The notes under the pieces: generated by a model
What the model was told of the DNA's origin: nothing
Seen by the model: the letters and a program-made list of their open reading frames with translations, nothing else
The model's database searches: none
Made by a program: the position numbers and the translations under genes
In this document: positions 1 through 5,995 of the stretch, one piece after another
Position numbering within the stretch: the first letter of the stretch is position 1
How the letters are laid out: every line of letters begins with the position of its first letter
Assembly: GCA_014379705.1 (NCBI GenBank)
Contig: JACMLI010000421.1
Coordinates: forward strand, 1 to 5,995
DNA length: 5,995 nt
DNA from: Gemmatimonadaceae bacterium
Lineage (GTDB): Bacteria; Gemmatimonadota; Gemmatimonadetes; Gemmatimonadales; Gemmatimonadaceae
Direction of reading: 5' to 3'

Positions 1-600
1 CAGTTCGCGGCCCGCCCGATCCTCACCGGGGCGGTGTTAGGCGCGGTCGCCGTGGGCGGGCCATCGGTCGTCCTGCTCCTCGCGGGCTGGTTGCGGATCG
101 AGCCGTCGCCTCCCGGCGACTGGGGTCGCGCGGCGCTCGCCACGCTGGCCGTGTTGATTCCTGCCGCCCTCTGGGAGGAACTCCTCACGCGCGGCTACCT
201 CTTCACGATCCTGCGCGACGCCGTGGGCGCGCGTCGCGCCATCGTCGTCACGAGCGTGGTGTTCGGCCTCCTGCACATCGAGAACGCCGGCGCAACGTGG
301 CAGTCCGTCACGCTGGTGATGCTGGCCGGTATCTTCCTTGGCAGCATCCTCGTCGCGACGGGGAGCTTGTACGCCGCATGGGCGGCTCACGTCGCCTGGA
401 ATTTCGTGATGGCGGGTGTCCTGCACTCCACGGTGAGCGGCATCGGGATGGGCGCACCGAACTATCGTACCGTCGACGCGGGGCCCGACTGGGCCACCGG
501 TGGGGCGTGGGGTCCGGAAGCCGGGCTTCTCACGGGCGTCGGCCTCCTGGCAGGCATTTACATCATGTTGCGGCGACGACGCCGCGGAGCGGAACAATGA
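1..600 (+). CDS. CPBP-family intramembrane metalloprotease (5' end missing)
   Basis: The reading frame is open from the first base of the window, so the gene starts upstream and about 199 codons are visible, ending at TGA 598-600. The protein is hydrophobic with several likely membrane segments and ends in an arginine-rich cytoplasmic-type tail (LRRRRRGAEQ). The three signatures of the CPBP (type II CAAX prenyl endopeptidase-like, Abi) family occur in order: EELLTRG (EExxxR, bases 175-195), FGLLH (FxxxH, about 262-276) and HVAWN (HxxxN, about 388-402). These Glu, His and Asn residues are the expected metal and catalytic ligands within the membrane. Family members process prenylated or membrane proteins, or act in bacteriocin self-immunity; the substrate here cannot be told. 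GTG at 34 could be read as a start, but the membrane segments before the EExxxR motif would then be too few, so I treat it as internal. Its stop overlaps the start of the next gene by four bases, implying co-transcription and translational coupling. Confidence 0.85.
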   Translation, partial: QFAARPILTGAVLGAVAVGGPSVVLLLAGWLRIEPSPPGDWGRAALATLAVLIPAALWEELLTRGYLFTILRDAVGARRAIVVTSVVFGLLHIENAGATWQSVTLVMLAGIFLGSILVATGSLYAAWAAHVAWNFVMAGVLHSTVSGIGMGAPNYRTVDAGPDWATGGAWGPEAGLLTGVGLLAGIYIMLRRRRRGAEQ

Positions 601-1442
601 ACGACACCATTGCCGTCATTGGCGCCGGACAGATGGGCAACGGCATCGCCCACGTCTTTGCGCAAGGCGGTTTCCCCGTCACCCTGATCGACGTCTCGGC
701 GAGCGCCCTCGCGCGCGGCCGTTCGACGATCGAGAAGAACATGGAGCGGCAGGTGAAGAAGGGAACGCTCGATGCGGCGGCGCGGGACGCGTCCCTCGCC
801 CGCATTGCCGATTCCACCGACGTGGAGGCCGCGGGGACGGCTACCCTGGTGATCGAAGCCGCCACCGAGAACATCGACCTCAAGCGGCGTATCTTCTCGG
901 ATCTTGATCGGGTTGCGGGAGAGGGCGCGATCCTCGCGACCAACACGAGCTCCATCTCGATCACCGACATCGCGGGCCGCACCAGGCGGCCGGAGTCGGT
1001 GATCGGCATGCACTTCATGAACCCCGTGCCGGTGATGCAGCTCGTCGAGATCATCCGCGGCCTGGCGACGAGCGACGCGACGACAGCCAGGGTGATCGAG
1101 CTGAGCCGCGCGTTAGGCAAGGTCCCCGTGGAGGTGAATGACTTCCCCGGCTTCGTGGCCAATCGCATCCTGATGCCGATGATCAACGAGGCGGTCTTCT
1201 GCCTGATGGAAGGCGTGGGAACGGCCGAGGCGATCGACACGGTGATGAAGCTCGGCATGAACCACCCCATGGGCCCGCTCGCGCTGGCCGACCTCATCGG
1301 GCTCGACACCTGCCTGTCCGTCCTCGAGGTGCTGCACAGCGGGCTTGGAGACCCGAAGTACCGGCCGTGCCCGTTGCTCAGGAAGTACGTGGCGGCGGGG
1401 TGGCTGGGCAGGAAGTCTGGGCGCGGATTCTACGCGTACTAA
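597..1442 (+). CDS. hbd: 3-hydroxybutyryl-CoA dehydrogenase (short-chain 3-hydroxyacyl-CoA dehydrogenase)
   Basis: This 281-residue cytosolic enzyme oxidises (S)-3-hydroxyacyl-CoA, typically 3-hydroxybutyryl-CoA, to 3-ketoacyl-CoA with NAD+, or runs in reverse in butyrate or PHB-type metabolism. The N-terminal Rossmann fold shows GAGQMG at residues 9-14. Asp32 at the end of the second strand argues for NAD(H) rather than NADP(H). The family's catalytic set is present with the spacing known from mammalian HADH: Ser118 (in NTSS), His139 and Glu151 (in GMHFMNPVPVMQLVE) and Asn189 (in GFVANR). The C-terminal helical domain contains MNHPMGPLALADLIGLD at about 221-237 and ends in the usual SGRGFYAY. 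Length matches the single-domain bacterial family (about 280-285). ATG 597 is chosen because the Rossmann strand begins immediately after it; it overlaps the upstream TGA in an ATGA junction. No crotonase or thiolase gene is adjacent, so beta-oxidation versus butanoyl-CoA synthesis cannot be settled. Confidence 0.95.
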   Translation: MNDTIAVIGAGQMGNGIAHVFAQGGFPVTLIDVSASALARGRSTIEKNMERQVKKGTLDAAARDASLARIADSTDVEAAGTATLVIEAATENIDLKRRIFSDLDRVAGEGAILATNTSSISITDIAGRTRRPESVIGMHFMNPVPVMQLVEIIRGLATSDATTARVIELSRALGKVPVEVNDFPGFVANRILMPMINEAVFCLMEGVGTAEAIDTVMKLGMNHPMGPLALADLIGLDTCLSVLEVLHSGLGDPKYRPCPLLRKYVAAGWLGRKSGRGFYAY

Positions 1443-1458
1443 CGAAAGACCATAGTGG

Positions 1459-1570
1459 AATCACGGGAATCACGAGCAGCACGCGAGGCAGGAGAAGCAT
1501 GGGAAGGAGGCCGCGAGAGCTTTCACTCGTGCCTCCCGTGCGTCTCGTACTGCTCGTGATTCACGTGATT
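1459..1570. repeat. Inverted array of 9-base repeats, element 1 (5 + 5 units)
   Basis: The left arm (1459-1503) reads as five consecutive 9-mers: AATCACGGG, AATCACGAG, CAGCACGCG, AGGCAGGAG, AAGCATGGG. The right arm (1526-1570), read on the - strand from its outer end, gives AATCACGTG, AATCACGAG, CAGTACGAG, ACGCACGGG, AGGCACGAG. The outer 25 bases of the arms (1459-1483 against 1546-1570) are complementary at 23 of 25 positions; the inner parts are weaker but stay in the 9-base register. The central spacer is 22 bases (1504-1525). The element fills most of the gap between hbd (stop 1442) and the acyl-CoA dehydrogenase (start 1615). As RNA it would form a long imperfect stem. There is no U-tract after it, so it is not a classical intrinsic terminator. 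A related element lies at 3990-4145. Confidence 0.88.
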
Positions 1571-1614
1571 CGTCTCGGCGAGCACGAGCCTCTACCTCCA
1601 GTTCTCAAAAACAC

Positions 1615-2778
<1,164 letters not shown>

Positions 2779-2789
2779 CCGATAGATAT

Positions 2790-2854
2790 CAGATGGCGGA
2801 TGTCGTGGCCCTGGGCCAACGCAGAAGTTCTCCAGATCTGCCATCCGCCCTCTG
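2790..2854. repeat. Imperfect inverted repeat in the leader before the leucine dehydrogenase
   Basis: CAGATGGCGGATG at 2790-2802 is complementary to CATCCGCCCTCTG at 2842-2854 at 12 of 13 positions, the core being an uninterrupted 8-base match (GGCGGATG with CATCCGCC). The 39-base loop contains a small second palindrome, GGCCCTGGGCC (2808-2818). The structure lies 12 bases after the acyl-CoA dehydrogenase stop and 30 bases before GTG 2884. No T-tract follows, so a classical intrinsic terminator is not supported. It could be a leader structure, a processing site or one copy of a dispersed repeat; the sequence alone does not decide. It occupies most of the 105-base intergenic gap. Confidence 0.6.
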
Positions 2855-2873
2855 GAAGACCTCACCTTCAATC

Positions 2874-2878
2874 AGGGA
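2874..2878 (+). promoter_or_regulatory. Ribosome binding site deciding a GTG start
   Basis: AGGGA stands 5 bases before GTG 2884. It supports GTG 2884 as the start of the amino acid dehydrogenase over the longer in-frame ATG at 2800, which would run through the hairpin and add 28 residues with no resemblance to the family. Confidence 0.65.
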
Positions 2879-2883
2879 AAGCA

Positions 2884-3960
2884 GTGAAAGCCTTTGAGCT
2901 GATCGCGGAGATGGGGCATGAGCAGCTCGTGCTTTGTCATGACAAGGCCAGCGGCTACCGCGGCATCATCGCCATCCACGACACCACCCTCGGGCCCGCG
3001 CTCGGCGGCACGCGCTTCTGGCAATACAAGAGTGACGACGAAGCGATCGTCGACGCGTTGCGCCTCGCGCGCGGCATGACCTACAAGAACGCAGTGGCCG
3101 GGCTCAACCTCGGGGGCGGCAAGGCGGTGATCATCGGCGACAACCGCATGGTGCGCCGCGAGATGATCTTCCGTGCGCACGGCCGTTTCGTGGAGTCCCT
3201 GGGGGGGCGGTACGTGACCGCCGAAGACGTGGGCACCAGCACCGCGGACATGGACTTCGTGCACATGGAAACGGACTACGTGGCGGGACTGGCCACGCGC
3301 TCCGGCGATCCGTCGCCGGTCACGGCACGCGGCGTGTTCCGGGCGTTGCAGGCAAGCGCCTGCCATCGTTGGGGTTCGGACGACATCGCCGGTCGCACCG
3401 TGGCCGTGCAGGGCCTCGGCAACGTGGGGACCTACCTGTGCGCTGAGCTGCACGCGCACGGCGCCAAGCTCGTGGTGACCGACATCGACGCGAGCCGCAT
3501 CAAGCACGCCGTCGACACGTTCGGCGCCAGGGCGGTGGACCTCGAGCAGATCTATGGCGTCAAGGCGGACATCTTCGCGCCATGCGCGTTAGGTGGCATC
3601 CTCAACGACGACACGATCCCCCAGCTCACGGCCGAGATCGTGGCCGGCGCCGCCAACAACCAGCTCCTGAAGCAGGAGCGGCACGGGGTGGACATCGAGA
3701 AGCGCGGCATCCTCTACGCGCCGGATTTCGTGGCGAACGCGGGCGGCGTGATCAATGTATACAGCGAACTCGCCGGCTGGACCTCGCAGCGCGCCCTCCG
3801 CAAGGCCGACGAAATCTACGAGACCACCCTCGGCGTCTTCGAGATCGCGAGAGAGCAGGGGATTCCCACGTATGAGGCGGCGGACCGACTCGCTGAGCGA
3901 CGGCTGCAGGCGGTCGGCGGATTGGTCAGGACGTGGCCACAGTGGCCGAGGAAGTCGTGA
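2884..3960 (+). CDS. Leucine dehydrogenase (Glu/Leu/Phe/Val dehydrogenase family)
   Basis: This 358-residue cytosolic enzyme reversibly deaminates leucine, valine or isoleucine with NAD+ to the 2-keto acid, ammonia and NADH. From GTG 2884 the residue numbering falls in register with the Bacillus leucine dehydrogenases. Lys68 (in MTYKNA) and Lys80 (in GLNLGGGK) match the substrate-carboxylate and catalytic lysines, and Asp115 (in AEDVGT) matches the catalytic aspartate. HDTTLGPALGGTR (32-44) is characteristic of the leucine/phenylalanine branch. The NAD domain shows QGLGNVG (176-182) and VVTDID (197-202), with Asp200 favouring NAD+. The C-terminal half has APCALGG and ANNQL, typical of the family. 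Family length is about 364 residues, so this copy is complete. Valine or phenylalanine dehydrogenase activity is a possible alternative. The preceding acyl-CoA dehydrogenase suggests a branched-chain amino acid catabolic role; the linking keto-acid dehydrogenase complex is not in the window. A 105-base gap with a hairpin may allow separate expression. Confidence 0.93.
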   Translation: MKAFELIAEMGHEQLVLCHDKASGYRGIIAIHDTTLGPALGGTRFWQYKSDDEAIVDALRLARGMTYKNAVAGLNLGGGKAVIIGDNRMVRREMIFRAHGRFVESLGGRYVTAEDVGTSTADMDFVHMETDYVAGLATRSGDPSPVTARGVFRALQASACHRWGSDDIAGRTVAVQGLGNVGTYLCAELHAHGAKLVVTDIDASRIKHAVDTFGARAVDLEQIYGVKADIFAPCALGGILNDDTIPQLTAEIVAGAANNQLLKQERHGVDIEKRGILYAPDFVANAGGVINVYSELAGWTSQRALRKADEIYETTLGVFEIAREQGIPTYEAADRLAERRLQAVGGLVRTWPQWPRKS

Positions 3961-3989
3961 CGTCTCCGCTCTTCGTTCCTGAACTGCAG

Positions 3990-4145
3990 AATCACGAGAA
4001 TCACGAGCAGTACGGGTAGCACGTGAGGCACGAGACGCTGGCCCGGGTCGCTAGCGTGTTCCCCCGAGGGTATGCTTGTATCGGCCCGGCACGCGCCGTT
4101 CCCGTGACTCCCGTGACTCTCGTGTCTCTCGTGCTTCTCGTAATT
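3990..4145. repeat. Inverted array of 9-base repeats, element 2 (5 + 5 units)
   Basis: The left arm (3990-4034) is five 9-mers: AATCACGAG, AATCACGAG, CAGTACGGG, TAGCACGTG, AGGCACGAG. The right arm (4101-4145), read on the - strand from the outside, is AATTACGAG, AAGCACGAG, AGACACGAG, AGTCACGGG, AGTCACGGG. Unit-by-unit complementarity is about 32 of 45, strongest in the two outer units and the innermost one. The 66-base central region (4035-4100) holds its own short hairpin, ACGCT at 4035-4039 with AGCGT at 4053-4057, and a GC-rich remainder. The element starts 30 bases after the leucine dehydrogenase stop and ends 35 bases before rpiB, so it makes up most of that 219-base gap. No open reading frame of credible composition lies in it, no T-tract follows it, and I see no direct target duplication at its edges. 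Confidence 0.87.
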
Positions 4146-4179
4146 CGCCCTGGCCTTTGACCCACGGAACAAGAATCGC

Positions 4180-4629
4180 ATGGCTGAAAAGATTCCAATA
4201 GCGGCTGACCATGCCGGCTACGAGATGAAGGCACGGCTCGTCGCCCACCTCCAGTCGTTAGGCTTCGAGGTCGAGGATCACGGCACCAACTCCCCGGCCT
4301 CGACCGACTACGCCGACTACGCGCATCCTGTCGCCGAGGAAGTCTCCTCCGGTGCGGTGAAGCGCGGGGTGCTGCTGTGCGGCACCGGGCTCGGGATGTC
4401 GTACGCCGCCAACCGTCATGCCCATGTGCGCGCCGCGGTCGTCTGGACCCCGGAGATTGCCGAACTGTCACGCCGGCACAACGATGCCAACGTGCTCGTG
4501 CTGCCATCGCGATTCCTCTCCGAGTCGGACGCCGAAAAGATCCTGGATACCTGGCTCAACACCCCATTCGAAGGTGGGCGGCACGTGCCGCGCGTCGAGA
4601 AGATCGAACTCAAGGAGGGATCGGAATGA
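4180..4629 (+). CDS. rpiB: Ribose 5-phosphate isomerase B
   Basis: This 149-residue RpiB/LacAB-family sugar-phosphate isomerase interconverts ribose 5-phosphate and ribulose 5-phosphate in the non-oxidative pentose phosphate pathway. The N-terminal ADHAGYEMK (9-17) gives the phosphate and substrate contacts Asp10 and His11. LLCGTGLGMSYAANR (65-79) is the active-site loop, with Cys67 as the catalytic base found in E. coli-type enzymes; actinobacterial RpiB lacks this Cys. His100 and Asn101 in RRHNDANVLVLP complete the usual set. Length is normal for the family (about 145-155). ATG 4180 places the first beta strand (KIPIAADHAG) at the very N-terminus as expected; only a weak GGAA precedes it. 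The 3' end contains the ribosome binding site of glyA, and the stop overlaps the glyA start (ATGA, 4626-4629). An rpiB-glyA pair is a recurrent bacterial arrangement. LacA/LacB galactose-6-phosphate isomerase is a less likely alternative given the Cys loop and neighbour. Confidence 0.95.
   Translation: MAEKIPIAADHAGYEMKARLVAHLQSLGFEVEDHGTNSPASTDYADYAHPVAEEVSSGAVKRGVLLCGTGLGMSYAANRHAHVRAAVVWTPEIAELSRRHNDANVLVLPSRFLSESDAEKILDTWLNTPFEGGRHVPRVEKIELKEGSE
4612..4618 (+). promoter_or_regulatory. Strong Shine-Dalgarno for glyA inside rpiB
   Basis: AAGGAGG, the full consensus, sits 7 bases before ATG 4626 and lies within the last codons of rpiB. It fixes the glyA start at the ATGA overlap and is the clearest ribosome binding site in the window, suggesting glyA is translated more efficiently than its upstream partner. 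Confidence 0.9.
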
Positions 4630-5900
4630 CGGATTGGCACCAGTGGGATCGCTGTCCTCCCGGGCGTGCGCTGCAGGCGGCCGACCCCGACATCGCGGCC
4701 CTCATCGGCGAGGAGACGGCCCGCCAGTCCCATGGCATCGAGCTGATCGCCAGCGAGAACTTCGTCTCCCCCGCCGTGATGGAGGCGATGGGATCGCCCC
4801 TCACGAACAAGTACGCCGAAGGGCTCCCGGGAAAGCGCTACTACGGCGGCTGCGAAGTCGTCGACAAGGTGGAGACCATCGCGATCGAGCGCGCCAAGGC
4901 CCTGTTCGGCGCCGAACACGCCAACGTGCAGCCCCACTCCGGTGCCTCTGCGAACCAGGCCGTGGCCTTCGCCTTCCTCAAGCCCGGTGAGACGATCCTC
5001 GGGCAGGATCTCTCCCAGGGCGGGCACCTGACCCATGGCTCCCCGGTGAACTACTCGGGGCTGACGTACCGCGCCGTGCACTACGGGCTCGATGATCGCG
5101 GCTACATCGACCATGACATGGTGCGCGAGGTCGCCCTGCGCGAGAAGCCGAAGATGATCATCGCCGGCGCCAGTGCGTATGCGCGCACGATCGACTTCCC
5201 GAAGTTCGCCGAGGTCGCGCGCGAGGTGGGCGCGATCTTCATGGTCGACATGGCCCACATCGCGGGTCTCGTGGCCACCGGCCACCATCCCTCGCCCATC
5301 CCCCACGCCGACGTCGTCACCACGACGACGCACAAGACGCTGCGCGGCCCGCGCGGCGGCATCATCCTCTGCACCGCCAAACATGCGAAGGCGATCGACA
5401 AGGCCGTCTTCCCGGGACTCCAGGGCGGACCCCTCGAGCATGTGATCGCCGCCAAGGCCGTGGCGTTCAAGGAAGCCCTCGACCCCTCATTCAAGACCTA
5501 TTGCGGCCAGGTGGTCGCCAACGCGAAGGCCCTCGCGGCGGCCCTCATCGAGCGTGGCTACCAGCTGGTCTCGGGAGGAACCGACAACCACTTGATGCTC
5601 GTCGACCTGCGCAACAAGGGTCTCACGGGCAAGGTGGCCGAGCAGTCGCTCGACAAGGCCGGCATCACCGTCAACAAGAACACGGTGCCGAAGGAAACGC
5701 AGTCCCCCTTCGTCACCAGCGGCGTGCGGATCGGGACACCGGCGGTTACCACACGCGGGATGAAGGAACCGGAAATGCGACGCATCGGCGAGCTGATCGA
5801 CACGGTGCTCGCCGCTCCCGAGGACACGGCGGTGCATGCGCGCGTGAAGGCAGCGGTGGGCGAGCTCACGAAGTCCTTCCCGCTCTACCCGACGCACTGA
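4626..5900 (+). CDS. glyA: Serine hydroxymethyltransferase
   Basis: This 424-residue PLP enzyme converts serine and tetrahydrofolate to glycine and 5,10-methylenetetrahydrofolate, the main source of one-carbon units. IELIASENFVSP (38-49) opens the conserved core. NKYAEGLPGKRYYGGCEVVD (61-80) supplies Tyr63, Tyr73 and Glu77 of the active site. PHSGASANQ (103-111) contacts the cofactor phosphate, and Asp208 and His211 in VDMAHIAGL bind and stack on the pyridine ring. Lys237 in TTTTHKTLRGPRGG is the Schiff-base lysine, and Arg368 in SGVRIGTPA binds the substrate carboxylate. All key residues are present and length is typical (about 415-430). The start is set by AAGGAGG seven bases upstream and by the four-base overlap with rpiB. 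The first 13 residues (MTDWHQWDRCPPG) are poorly conserved and Trp-rich, making the N-terminus about seven residues longer than the E. coli enzyme. The downstream neighbour lies outside the window. Confidence 0.98.
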   Translation: MTDWHQWDRCPPGRALQAADPDIAALIGEETARQSHGIELIASENFVSPAVMEAMGSPLTNKYAEGLPGKRYYGGCEVVDKVETIAIERAKALFGAEHANVQPHSGASANQAVAFAFLKPGETILGQDLSQGGHLTHGSPVNYSGLTYRAVHYGLDDRGYIDHDMVREVALREKPKMIIAGASAYARTIDFPKFAEVAREVGAIFMVDMAHIAGLVATGHHPSPIPHADVVTTTTHKTLRGPRGGIILCTAKHAKAIDKAVFPGLQGGPLEHVIAAKAVAFKEALDPSFKTYCGQVVANAKALAAALIERGYQLVSGGTDNHLMLVDLRNKGLTGKVAEQSLDKAGITVNKNTVPKETQSPFVTSGVRIGTPAVTTRGMKEPEMRRIGELIDTVLAAPEDTAVHARVKAAVGELTKSFPLYPTH

Positions 5901-5930
5901 ACACCCTCGCAGGATCGCGAAACGACTCTG

Positions 5931-5992
5931 GGTCCCGGTTCTCGGCTCGCTTCGCTCACCGGACCGGGGTGACAGAATCGTCATCCCGGACC
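5931..5992. repeat. Overlapping alternative hairpins downstream of glyA
   Basis: Two inverted repeats share bases. GGTCCCGGT (5931-5939) can pair with ACCGGACC (5958-5965) with one bulged C. CCGGGGTGAC (5964-5973) can pair with GTCATCCCGG (5980-5989) around a 6-base loop, 9 of 10 as DNA and 10 of 10 with a G-U pair, extended by GG/CC across an A-A mismatch to 5961 and 5992. The two folds compete for 5961-5965. They lie 30-92 bases after the glyA stop, where a terminator would be expected, but no T-tract follows within the window. This may instead be the beginning of a longer dispersed intergenic repeat cut off at 5995. Confidence 0.55.
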
Positions 5993-5995
5993 ATC

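Noticed and set aside
1459..1570. CRISPR array
   Set aside because: The units are 9 bases with no spacers and occur in inverted arms; no cas genes are nearby.
1559..1570. Near-palindrome ATTCACGTGATT with a CACGTG core, 45 bases before the acyl-CoA dehydrogenase start, as an operator
   Set aside because: It is fully explained by two adjacent 9-base units of the repeat arm and is not repeated at element 2.
2800..2883. Longer start (ATG 2800) for the leucine dehydrogenase
   Set aside because: It begins inside the hairpin and adds 28 residues unlike the family. GTG 2884 has an AGGGA ribosome binding site and puts Lys68, Lys80 and Asp115 at their standard numbers.
4071..4081. Possible -10 box (TATGCT or TTGTAT) in the centre of element 2
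   Set aside because: No matching -35 sequence was found at proper spacing, and the match is weak.
3816..4507. Several - strand open frames across element 2 with tripeptide runs such as RESRES and HERHESHG
   Set aside because: The 9-base repeat is a multiple of three, so it reads through as tripeptide repeats in every frame. No ribosome binding site or family similarity is apparent; such frames are artefacts of the repeat.
4416..5441. A 341-codon open frame on the - strand opposite rpiB and glyA
   Set aside because: Antisense to two confidently identified genes, with Arg/Gly/Val/His-rich composition and no recognisable domain.

Overview
The window is a gene-dense, high-GC bacterial chromosome segment. 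Six protein genes all lie on the + strand. Codons strongly favour G or C at third positions, intergenic gaps are short, and two gene pairs overlap by 4 bases (ATGA). There are no phage, transposase, plasmid, rRNA, tRNA or CRISPR signatures. The protein set is ordinary core and catabolic metabolism of an aerobic or facultative heterotroph. A Gemmatimonadota-like or similar high-GC soil or sediment lineage is my guess from overall style only; nothing here proves the taxon.

Layout. Positions 1-600 hold the 3' part of a CPBP-family intramembrane protease gene, which overlaps a 3-hydroxybutyryl-CoA dehydrogenase gene (597-1442). A 172-base gap follows, filled mostly by an inverted array of 9-base repeats (1459-1570). 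Next is an acyl-CoA dehydrogenase (1615-2778), then a 105-base gap with an imperfect hairpin (2790-2854), then a leucine-dehydrogenase-type amino acid dehydrogenase starting at GTG 2884 (to 3960). A 219-base gap carries a second inverted array of the same 9-base repeat (3990-4145). Last come rpiB (4180-4629) and glyA (4626-5900), tightly coupled through an AAGGAGG ribosome binding site inside rpiB. The window ends in a 95-base hairpin-rich intergenic stretch.

Function. The hydroxyacyl-CoA dehydrogenase, acyl-CoA dehydrogenase and leucine dehydrogenase fit short- or branched-chain acyl-CoA oxidation and branched-chain amino acid breakdown: deamination to the keto acid, then (after a dehydrogenase complex not seen here) acyl-CoA dehydrogenation and hydroxyacyl-CoA oxidation. 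rpiB and glyA serve pentose phosphate and one-carbon/serine-glycine metabolism.

The least ordinary content is non-coding. Two intergenic inverted elements each have arms of exactly five 9-base units (consensus ARKCACGRG). In addition, every in-frame TTA leucine codon sits inside the heptamer GTTAGGY. No new protein system is visible; the repeat family is the best candidate for something undescribed.
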